64,000 nucleotides of DNA from Stictocephala bisonia (Eukaryota > Arthropoda > Insecta > Hemiptera > Membracidae). Below are positions 1 through 11,300 of this stretch, in pieces. A program made the translations under genes and the position numbers. Positions within the stretch are counted from its first letter, which is position 1. Every line of letters begins with the position of its first letter. The stretch covers positions 372,001-436,000 of the forward strand of contig JAQJVL010000059.1 in NCBI GenBank assembly GCA_035578905.1. Direction: 5' to 3'. The notes below the pieces were generated by a model. That model searched no databases, was not told the DNA's origin, and saw only the letters and a list, made by a program, of their open reading frames with translations.

Positions 1-775
1 ACACGTACAATGGTATTCACCCACCCACCTCCCCATACACGTACATTGGTATTGAAACAACCACCTCCTCATACACGTACATTGGTATTGAAACACCCAC
101 CTCCCCATACACGTACATTGGTATTGAAACACCCACCTCCCCATACACGTACATTGGTATTGAAACACCCACCTCCTCATACACGTACAATGGTACCCAC
201 CCACCCACCTGCCCATACACGTACAATGGTATCCACCCACCCACCTGCCCATACACGTACAATGGTATTCACCCACCCACCTGCCCATACACGTACAATG
301 GTATTCACCCACCCACCTGCCCATACACGTACAATGGTATTCACCCACCCACCTGCCCATACACGTACAATGGTATTCACCCACCCACCTGCCCATACAC
401 GTACAATGGTATCCACTCACCCACCTGCCCATACACATACAATGGTATTGACCCACCCACCTGCCCATACACGTACAATGGTATCAACCCACCCACCTGC
501 CCATACACGTACAATGGTATTGACCCACCCACCTGCCCATACACGTACAATGGTATCCACCCACCCACCTGCCCATACATGTACAATGGTATCCACCCAC
601 CCACCTGCCCATACACGTACAATGGTAATGACCTACCATACACCCTACCTACCATACTACATACCTACTATAATACCCATACACGTGCAGTGGTAATGAC
701 CCACCCGCCCAACCATACACGTACAGTGGTAATGACCCACCTGCCCACCCATACACATACAGTGGTATAGAAAAC
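1..775 (+). repeat. 36-bp minisatellite array 1 (about 21 units)
   Basis: Tandem 36-bp units of the type CCCACCCACCTGCCCATACA followed by CGTACAATGGTATTCA. Because 36 is divisible by three, open frames run through it (12-residue repeats on both strands); these are artefacts of the period. The left five units form a subfamily (ACCTCCCC..TTGAAAC) and the last few are related to the copies at 40.4 and 41.4 kb. The array continues off the left edge and abuts a reverse-transcriptase scrap at 776. Confidence 0.97.
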
Positions 776-915
776 ATATTTTTTCTATTATTTAAATATG
801 AACTAAACCATTCGTCTGCTACGCCTCTTATAGCAGTTCTAACGATCACTTTATATTTGTATTGATATAACATGACTTTTGGACCTTTTTTGTTCGTTCC
901 CAAGGCCCCGACCAT
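766..915 (-). pseudogene. non-LTR reverse transcriptase scrap
   Basis: On the minus strand about 50 codons read KVIVRTAIRGVADEWFSSYL then NNRKN, a segment typical of the RT palm/thumb junction of Jockey/CR1-type elements ('G....WF.SYL.NRKQ'). It is cut off directly by the minisatellite on its 3' side. No start, no catalytic FADD and no flanking domains remain. Confidence 0.6.
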
Positions 916-1536
916 TAAAGCTGCCTGTTATTTGTTCTATAGTTTTGAATTAATTATTTTGTTAACTTCTAGTTATTTGTTGTTATTGTAAAGTATTGTT
1001 TTCTTGTTGCTGTTTTTTGACTGTATATTTGTTGTTCTATTTTGTCATTTATTTATTTATCATTGTTATATATTTTTCAATGTCATTCTGATATTTTTGG
1101 TTAGCTCTTATTTATTTAATTTATTGTTATATTTGTATAGTTTATATTTTGTAAAGTCAGAGTATTTGGGTTAGGCCTAAAAGATTGATTTGCTCTTGAA
1201 CTGGCAACAACACAAAATGTTGATATCTCGGTTTAATCTTTGTTTTCCACAATAAAATATCTTCTAGATAATAAGTTTTTCTTTTTAAAATTAAAATTTT
1301 CTTTTTAAATAAACTATATTTTGGTTGTAACTTGTGATTGTTTATTCTCTGTCCTCCTGAGTCCAGTGCATTCGCACCCACCCTCAATGGGCCCAGTAAC
1401 GATTTTAAGAGAGTGGGTTGCAGATCATATGTTGAAGGGAGGAGGAAGTCTAGAGGTTTTGAAGACATAGTGGATGGAGATGGCCTGACACTGAGTGATC
1501 TCAGTTGTAGAGAATCACAAGTCTGTATAGGTCCTG

Positions 1537-1820
1537 TCACAAAGCTAAATCCAATTCATCAAGGCAATTAAGACTTGCATCACTGATTATATTGATGCTA
1601 GCTAATCCCTCTGTAAAAGAGCGTAGGGGCACTCTGTAACTATGTGATCCACTGTTTGGATAGACTCCCCGCAATCACATGACTGATCTAGTGTCAATCC
1701 CCATTTATACTACCAGTAGTTACACCTGCCCACGCCAGTTCGGAAGTAATTCAACAGTACCCATTCTCTACAAAGGAGGTTCATCCCACCTACAGCTATT
1801 GACGGATTGATAGTAAGAAA
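1537..1820 (-). pseudogene. C-terminal remnant of a non-LTR retrotransposon ORF2
   Basis: Minus-strand translation gives REWVLLNYFRTGVGRC, an in-frame TAG, then YKWGLTLDQSCDCG and QTVDHIVTECPYAL. After a frameshift it continues ISDASLNCLDELDLAL and a stop at 1537. The pattern (fR.G.GRC...KWG......CDCG..QT..HI...CP, then a short D-L-D tail) is the widespread C-terminal zinc-knuckle-like tail of arthropod LINE ORF2 proteins. The rest of the element is missing or too decayed to read. Confidence 0.7.
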
Positions 1821-2263
1821 CTTATTTCGTCCATATAAACTATTCCACACTATGACCCAGCTAGTATTGGGCAAGAAATTTGATCTCCTTGACTGGAAAG
1901 CAGTATGTAGATGTGGGTTTCGAAATTTTAAACGACCTTACTGACGTAGGAGATCCTAACAGACCTACCAAGTGCCAACGATAAAAAATAAGAATTCAAC
2001 GAATTAAAGTGTAAATTGACTTTTTAGCTCTACTCAAGATTTATATTTAATGTCACTGTTTATGGTTGAAATTTTAAAGTATGTGACAATCAGTTAGTTG
2101 AATTGATGTCAGATAATAAATAATGAGGAGTGGACTACACTCCTGTTGTAATGAAACTCTTATACATTACATAGTGTTTGAAATAATGTACTGATTAATG
2201 CAATCTTAAACGTTTTCTTTATAAGTAAATTAAAAATTTTCATTTTGGTCATAGAAAGCATAC
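1821..2263. other. AT-rich stretch, no gene seen
   Basis: This lies in the kaptin intron downstream of exon 7. Apart from the decayed retroelement on its left, no coding or structured signal was found. Confidence 0.5.
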
Positions 2264-2396
2264 TTGGCCATATGTTCCAAGAAGAATTTCATTCTGTCCA
2301 TCCATGTTCATGTCAGCAGCACAACCGCACAAACAGGCATCATACAGCTCGCTCCCTTCTAAACTGTATTTTTCCGTAAATCCCTCTTCAACATGC
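2264..2396 (-). CDS. KPTN: KPTN exon 7 (codons 298-342), last exon in window
   Basis: The acceptor is ATTTTCCAG|GCATGT and the donor GGCCAA|GTATGC. The exon encodes HVEEGFTEKYSLEGSELYD and ADMNMDGQNEILLGTYGQ; the latter is the FG-GAP-like calcium-binding-type loop (DxNxDGxxE) that marks kaptin. It ends in phase 0 after the TYGQ motif. I found no convincing further kaptin exon between 1 and 2262, so the last exon(s) should lie beyond the left edge. Confidence 0.93.
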
Positions 2397-5300
2397 CTGG
2401 AAAATACTGATATGTTTATCAAATATAGCAAACATGGCTTACTGTGACTACATCAATCCATTTACATGTACCTTTTTATGCAGATTTGAAAATTAGTTTT
2501 ATGTTTTCTAATAAATTGTCCGACAAACAAGGTGTATATTTTTCTTTCTCTTATCATTCAAATTTCATATCTAGGCAAAATCAAATTTTTCATTTAGATT
2601 TTTTATCTTTTCAAAAATAAACAAACAAATTTTAGTAAATTTGAGACATTAAATTATTCACAATAATTCAAATTCTTCATTATTACAATTTAACACAAAA
2701 TGGTGCACAGTCAATAATATAAGTATATTGGGAGAGATAGAAAATGAGCAAACTTGCCTAAGAAGATAAGTCCACTAACACCACAGCAGTAGTAAACAAA
2801 TACAGAAACAACACATTTTCACAAATGCTCAGTGGCACTTTCCTCCGGTGATTAGAGTCCATTATCTTCTAGACTTGTGCCCTTCAACCTAACCTAAAGT
2901 TATAATAATATTAAATCAAGTACAGTAAACCTCGTTTTATCCGGACCCGAATTATCCAGATTCTGTTTATACGGATCAGCTGACCCGATGGACGGTGAAA
3001 ATTTGTTTTCTAAAGTTGATACACCGCCATAGAAACATTTCATGGTAGCGCCGGCGATAAACTCGTCACAGCCGCGTTGCTTGCGTAGTATCATAGACAT
3101 TCATGATACAGGCATGATTCCCGGTACACAGCAAACTGGACGTACTGTATTGTATTTGGATTTGTTCTTGGGCAATCCACGAGGAGCGCTAGCATTGCAG
3201 CTGTCATGTTGCACGCTTTTTATTGTTTCTATTAGTTGCCGCTGAGTTGCGTATGTAAACATTTAAGGTTATAGTATGGTTATGAATACGCAGAATACTG
3301 AATATTGCTGAATAAATACTTTCTAGTGTGACAATAAACGTTATTAAACGCTATTTTATATGGTATAAAGCTGGTTTTATTCATATGACCAATAACCTTC
3401 CTATCCAGATATTTATCATTGTCCCTACCATCTTAGTCACAAGAACAGCCAACAAAATTTAGACTATTGTATAGATTGCATCCTGTAGATTCAGCTTTTT
3501 TGTTTATTTACATAAAAACACTAACTTTTGTCTAGTTTAGCATTGAAGACATATTTTTATCGGGTGTGTTCTTTCAGATCCCACAATGTTCTCACGCAAA
3601 ATGAAGCAAGGCCGGGCAGCTCTGTGATGCGTATATTGCCTATTATACCATGTAGGCGTCTTTTACCGATATTTACCCAATTTTTATCTTGTATTTTTTT
3701 ATTCAGATTTATGTGTATCCGGATCGGGATACCACCACATTAGTCCAAATAACACAAGGTTTACTGTAATGGCCCATTTTCATTTACTTAAGAATAATTC
3801 TTTTCAAACATATAGCCCTGTAATTTGTATTGATTCAACTCTTTATTTAAAAGAGGAAACTCTTAATTTAGGGATATATGTCTACTTTTAAATGTCTCTC
3901 AAAGGTGGCAAGCCATTAAAGTAATCCTATAAACAAAAAAAATCTTTTATTACCCATAGTAAAGTGAATTGAATTGAAATTAAGTATATTTCGAAAAATA
4001 TTTACAATACACAAAGATTTACAATTTACATTTAGATTTACATTAGACTTAAAATTTAAATTTTCATTCAAAATATATAAACTAAATATATTGATAGTAA
4101 TACATAAATATAACTAGCTTAAAATATTTTATACTGGCTGTATAAACTATTGAACTAAATAACCATAAATCTTATAATAATAAAAATAAACAAACAGCCT
4201 ACATGGGCAAGCAGCCTGTGAATAGGCTAGAGTCGTACATTTACGTTCTAATCGAGAAGAATGTACTGTATAACTTAAATACACAATTGGCTAAATCCAT
4301 AAAAAATCTAATAAGCAGTAAGAAAAACTAAATTAAATTAACTAAAAATTGATTAAGTTTCCTATATTAACTGCCATAGTTGGTAATGGGGGGGGGGGGG
4401 ATTGACAACACATAAGTTTTAAGTACAGTCCAGTAATATCCTCACACCTTGATAGAAACAAAGTCTCACCTTCCTCGAGTCCAATATTAAAATAATAATA
4501 ATAAAAAGTATTGACTTTGTGCTTGGATATTGAAACAGAAGTAGAATCAAATACATTAAAATAGTTGAAATTGTTACATATATTTATAAATGAAACCTGA
4601 CACGTATAAAAAATTTAGTGCTTGAATATGATTTTATTCAGGAAAAAGGTTAATTTTATAGTGAGATAGAACCATTAAAACACAGACCAAAAGGTACAAC
4701 CCTGAAAAGAAAAGAAATTATTAGTTTTAAAAAATTTAGTTTTTCAATCTACTTTCTGTCAGAGGCTAGTCAGCTGCTGTGGAGTAGCGTCTCTTGGACT
4801 GATAATGTAGGTCATTCCATACAGACTGAGTGATAATCTACGAACTTTTCCAGTCTTACGCGGTCATGAAGTTCAACACTTATATCTCACGTACCTAATA
4901 TAAGATTATAAAAAGAGTGTTCTCTCCACTATTTACTTGTTAACTCCCTTTAACTACTTCACTTTACGTTACATAATTATAATTCCCTTTTCAATTTATT
5001 TCTTATGTTTCAATTAATAGTTTTGTTGTATAATTTCTGTTTTATTTTATACTATTAAATACTTTATTGTGTACATCATGCACCTTTACACAGAAAATGT
5101 GATAACAATATAACAGAACTGCAGAATGCACAACAAACTTTTATGGTACGCTGACTAAACCAGAATAGCTACTGAATACAATTTGATTATTTTCACTACA
5201 GGTTAACACATGGAAATTGAATCAAAAAAGTTAATTAATAAGAAAAAATAGTGGAAGGACCAAAGTCACAAGTTCAAAATGTGAGTTATGTAGCAGAGAT

Positions 5301-8300
5301 TAAATGACATAGAGGAATAGTTTTTACCTATTTTTTTTTATTGAATTGGAAAATATTAAGCTATACCCAGACATAATATAAATCCAGATCAATATGGCAC
5401 CAGACAATTCAGAGAAGGAACATCTGGATATCAGATGTTACGATTAACTTTAACAATGATCTTATCACTAGGGTAAACAATAAGCAATGGTAAGTTAGCC
5501 TGACCTTTGTTTACATTGCCGTTTCGTAAGGAAATTTGTACTGCATCTAGTAGGCTACAGTAATTCTGTGCACGGGTGTATTTTTAATGCTTTACAGAAA
5601 TTGAAGGCACTGCAGTATTATATTTTATTTTATGATTTACTGACGGGTTTATTTTATTTATTTATATATTTATTTTAGGTAAAATAATTAAAAGCAATAT
5701 GTTCTGTTACATATTAAAAACTAAACATCAAACACCACACTGCCACGGGCTCCAAGATGTCTGAGTGAAAACAAAAACCTTAATAACTATAAGCAATATA
5801 TATATAGCAAACCTACAATATTATATGCCACCAAGACCTTGACACTTGACGTGAAAACAGATATGGAAAATCTAAAGAAAGAAGGAGAGAAAATAATTAG
5901 GAAAATTCTTGGGCTAAGATAGACCGAAGATGGATACAGATTACAGAAAACGTCTAAAGCTGACAAATATTCTATCATAGAGAAAAAGATGACTTGGCCA
6001 CATAATGAGGCTTCCTGATCACAGATTTGCAAAAATAATTGTAAAATACCTATCATCATTCAGTAATGGAGGAGAATCGATACAGAATATAAAAGAGATA
6101 TAGAATTGGCCAAAAACACCAAAGAAGAAATGTACAGAAGATTAGATTAAAAATTGAAAAATGGGTGGTTAAACCAGGGACAAAAGTTTCGAAAACCGGA
6201 GAAAGGTAAGAAAAGCTGAATTTGTAATTCGCAAAAAATGTAAAACTGGTCGGCAAATAAAAAGGACAAGAAGTTCCAAAAATGACCAGCTTTACTTAGC
6301 ATATTCCACCTAGGGAGCTTTACAACTAATAATAACTCTACATGCAATGTAAATATTAATACACTATATGATTACCACTTAGAAGACAAGTATCAAAGTC
6401 TGATGGCATTAAATAACACAAACATGTACTGTACTGATCATGCATTCGCCAGACATCATATCTGTAGATAATGCAGTGTACTAGCATTTGGTGAAATATG
6501 AGGAGACAGGTGATCTCCCTCCTCCTACAATATTGCATTACCTACGATAAGCTTGACCACAGCTGACTGGTCAGGTGTTTATAATCAACAGGATCCATCG
6601 ATTACTTTCAATACACTTGCTACTAGCTTTCATATACCAAAGTAGACAAATTTATAGTTTCAGTAGTAAAATGTAGAGAATAAAACCTCTGGATTTATAG
6701 TGAACCTTATTTTGTTACCTATAAAATTCACTTTATAAATTAGAAAAAAAAAATTTTGAAAATTAAGTTACTGACAATATTACATTAGGTCTAGAACAAA
6801 ATTGCAGCTCGATAAAAAAGTAAAAAGATGTCTTATTTTACAAGGTGAAATAAAGGTTTAAGAAGCCCACTCTAACAGTTAACCAAAGGACAACGGCTTA
6901 AGGGTGACTTTTGAACAACCACCAGTAACTGGCATGCGGGCTGCGAGCAAGGACAGGATTTCTCACCAATCACCCATCCCAGGAACAGCCACGCTCGATG
7001 TTGCTCGATTTCTTGATATAAAAAATTGTTAAGAATAATAAATTAAGATTTCAAATGAATGAGAGTTACCCAAAGACCTTCACCAGTGAACCTTAAATTT
7101 ATAGTTTATAAAGCATAAGTCCAAATTGAACATTTGAAAATTAAGAATTTTATACACATAAGTAAATTTACATTATTCAAACATGAAAATTGTACACCTG
7201 CCTTGAATTGTGGATCTAGAGTTTAAAGGTTCAACTGAATACCACTGTACGTGTATGGGCGGATGGGTGGGTCAATACCACTGTACATGTATGGGCGGGC
7301 GGTTGAGTCAATACCACTTTACATGTAGGGGTGGGCGGGTGGGTCAATACTACTGTACGTATATGGGGCGCAGGTTGGCTGCACAGAGCCAAGCCCTTTC
7401 CACTGTCATGAGCAGCAGTGACCAATGGTTTGTTTGATGAACACTGACGAAGTAAGCTATATGTTGTTATGTTTGTTGATTTTTTTAAGGGATTGAAAAT
7501 GTAACTCTCAAGTTACAAAACTCTTTTCCTGGTAGTTTTTTAACTAATAAAATAGCCTCTTATTAACATATTTAACGATATATCACAAATATTGATAAAT
7601 ATGTTTCAATGTATCAATATTTTCTTTCGATAATATCAACCATATCAATATTTTGGTCCGATATATCATATCACTAAACACCATCGTGATAATTTTGATG
7701 ATTATTCTCTCTCCTCAAAATAAAAAAACACATTTAAATCACCTCTTATGTGTACAAAACATGCATTAAAATAATAAAGTAACTTTATTTAGTATTTTTA
7801 CGTGAGGTTAACGCACTAAAGCGTAGTTTAGTGAATTAATTTGTTTAAATTTTAGTGTTTATATGTGGCATTTTTAAATGTGAAAAAATAAATATGTTAT
7901 TACATCATTATTTTATAATCACTATAATAATTAAAGGCATAATTACTTTAAATTTTTTTCGTTGAACCCCACAGACCACAACATGTTTCGTGTAGATAAA
8001 TATATTTAATATTTACATTAAGTAGGGTATTCTAAATAGTGACAGCAAGTCATGAATGTATTTTTGGTCATGACAAGTAAGAGTAACTGCATAATAATTT
8101 TTAACATAAACCATTAATGACTTAAACATCAATTATACACATTTATGAATGAATTATTTACTCAAGTAATCAAGATCATGTTGCTTATTACTTAAGCAAT
8201 TTACAATTGCTCAATTACAATTCGATATATTGGTAACCCAATATATCGATATTTTTCATTCGATATTATCGTTCGATCGATATTTGGTTTGCGATACATT

Positions 8301-11300
8301 GATAATTCAATATATTGATAAGTGGAAAATATTTGCCATCCCTACACATCATCCCCAACAATAGAAAATAGCCCATCTTTCATGTGCTATTGATCCAAAC
8401 ATATTTAAATACAATAGAGCCTTGTTATTTCGTCTAGAGTTATCAAAAATTCTGTTTTAACCAATGTACTTCTTCTGAAAACAATATTGCAATAATAATT
8501 GTTTGAAGATAATATAATTGATTATTGTTCTGTAATGACAAAAACTCAAAAATTTTATAAGTTAATATGTAATATGATTACGCTTTATTCAAGACCCATC
8601 ATATTACATAATAAATATATATTTTTTTAAAATAATTTGTATATCTAGTTCCAACACGTTTTGAATCTTTTATCAGAAACAATTAAACATGCTAACTGTG
8701 AGACAACTTTAAAAATTGAACTAAAAAATGAATTAGCGAAATTAATGACATTCTCACACTTACATCTATAATTTCTTATTTTTAAAATATTTTCATATAC
8801 AGCCATAGTAATTAAAGTTTGTATATTTTATTAATATTTATTTAACAAGAGTAAGTGTGCTATACTTTAATTAATGTGCACACTCTTCAGTAACTACTCA
8901 TACAGTATCAATAATGGAAGACTACTGGAATTTAAAATTATATTTTTATAGTTGTAAAATAACCATTAAGTACTGGAAAGCGATCGTTATTATTTTTTCC
9001 AGGTATGTGCTTGTATTTGCTATCAAAAGATTTATATAAAGCAGGGGCCTTGTCGATTTTTTGGCTGACATTTTTTTCATAGTGGATACCTAACTAAGAA
9101 ACAAGAATATGATTGTTTTTTCAGCGGAAAAGCCTGGAAAATTAGAATGGAAATAATTTTTGTTGTAAATATAGCAATATGGGTATTTAAATTGTGCGGA
9201 ATTTTCCCTGATCACAATCGAACCATTATTAAGCACATTAGCAGAAATGTGCCGGTTTCAGTAAGGTTATTTTTTGTTAGGATAAGGCTAGGTTAGGTAT
9301 TGATAGGTTAGATTATGTTAGGTGTTTTTAGGTTATTAGGTTTGTTTAGGTAGTTAGATTTGTTTAGATTATGTTAGGTTTGGTTAGGTTATAGTAGGTT
9401 AACCTACCTAACCTTACAAATCCAAACTTAAATTAACCTAACCAAACCTAACCTATCAATACCCAACCTAGCCTTATCCTAAAAAAAATAACCTTACTGA
9501 AACCGACACATTTCCAGCGTTAACATGCTGATGATTAAAGTTAACATAATGATTCAATTGCAAATACCTTGTCATATTCCTAATAGTACAACCCACGTTG
9601 CTATATTTACAGAAAAAAACTGTTTCTCCTCATTTTCACAATTGTCCCGCTTTTCCGCTGGAAAAACAATCATATTCTTGTTTCTAAGCTATATATCTAC
9701 TAGCGAAAAAAATGTTGGTCAAATATCGACAAGGCCCAGTTCTATATAAGTACCAAAGATGGAAATAAATTCTTATCTTAAATGTATATACCTGTTGAGA
9801 GTTTTCCTAAACAGCACGCCGTTTTGTTTCCTACTGTACTTGACTTTATGTTGAGTGAGAACTGTACTGTGTGAGCAGGCTACATCACTTTTGTCATGTG
9901 TTGAGTGTGCATAATATGAAGGACAGACATGGCTTGTAAAGAAGAGGAATAGTGATCGAGTAACTTGTAAACTCCTATTCAGTAGTTCTCTGACCACACA
10001 TATTAGTTCATTGTACTAAAGTTGTTTATGTGTTACTTTACAGTGCAAGACTCATTTATCATGTTACTGTATTTGCTACGTTAGGTTAAAACTAAACTGT
10101 TATCTGTGACTGTACAGTACTGTAGTTTAAGTTGTGTTTATTTCCTCGATGTACATTACTGCAATTTTATTGAACTTGAAATGGCTTCCAAACGAGTTTT
10201 GGTGTTCTTGGTGCCTTGAGTTTGGTGAACTTGAAATGCCATGTTTTTATTACTATTACCATAAATAATTACCGTAATCTGACATTTTTACTTATCCGAC
10301 GTCATCACGGCCCGTTTACTTCAGATAAGTGAGTTTCTACTGCTACTATCTTCCTGAAATACTCAGCCTTAATCTAGAGAATGGTCTCTCAGATTAAAGG
10401 TAGACACATGTATCCTTGTTTTTGTTGTACTCAGGCTTTGTCGGTGAGACACTACTCCTCACTCTCTTCACTTCTGAACCTTTGCAGAGTTTAAGAATGA
10501 TTTCATGAGATGAAGTTAGATCATTCAATCTGTCACAGCCTTTTTCACTTAAAGATCGTGCTATAATTTCACCACTTAAAAAATTATGCTCAAGACGTCT
10601 CAAGCAAACACTTAAACAAATATCCCTTTGATTAAAGTACTCTTCAGACCACTTTATGAGGAAATAATTTCGTGTTAAAAAGTAGCGACAAAATACTGCT
10701 CCTATTAACAGTAAACCAGCTGTAAATATATCAATGATATAAATGCACTGAGCGATGGCTTACTTACATATAAACGACAGATGCCTGCATGCTGCTGCAA
10801 ACTAGTAAATGTAGATCATTTCTGGCTATATTTTGACTGGAGCACTCATCATGGTCTTCTAAATAAAACAAATTTATTTTTAAAATGCAAACTTTGATAG
10901 TGCTTACTTAAAAAATTGTTATGGACTTAAAAAAAATACTATGGATAATACACTCAAAATAAAAGTGAACTAGCCTTAAATTTTACAATTATTATAAAAT
11001 AATTGAATAACTCCAGAAAATTAGTTTTATTTAATATAGTAAAACAGCTGTTATAAGATAACCGTAATCAACTTTAAATTTTAAATATGTAGAGAATCTA
11101 ATGCTTAATAAAGACTATGATTTTTAGAATAGTTTAAACCTTAAAATTATTTTTACGGGTTATACGGCCGCTAGAATGAAACCATGTTATGTACAGCTGA
11201 GCCGCCCATTTTATTCTTAAAGGAAAATTTTCAACTTTCAACTCCAAAAAGCAACCGCTATTTAATGGCAATGTGCAAATGTTAATTTTTATGGCGTCCA

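Noticed and set aside
10..696. 228-codon open frame of PPAHTRTMV-type repeats
   Set aside because: It is produced by a 36-bp tandem repeat (divisible by three) with no stop words; equal frames appear on the other strand. Not a gene.
1..775. CRISPR-like repeat array
   Set aside because: Units abut without unique spacers, the context is eukaryotic and no cas genes exist. Same reasoning for the 89-bp satellite.
1157..1540. 127-codon minus frame
   Set aside because: It runs through a decayed LINE 3' region in a frame different from the recognisable C-terminal motif; composition is not protein-like.
10394..10603. 70-codon minus frame between kaptin exons 6 and 7
   Set aside because: Exon 6 ends and exon 7 begins with matching phases and continuous homology (VVY then HVEEGF), so an exon between them is not needed. 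The frame has no kaptin-like motif and no clean splice pair.
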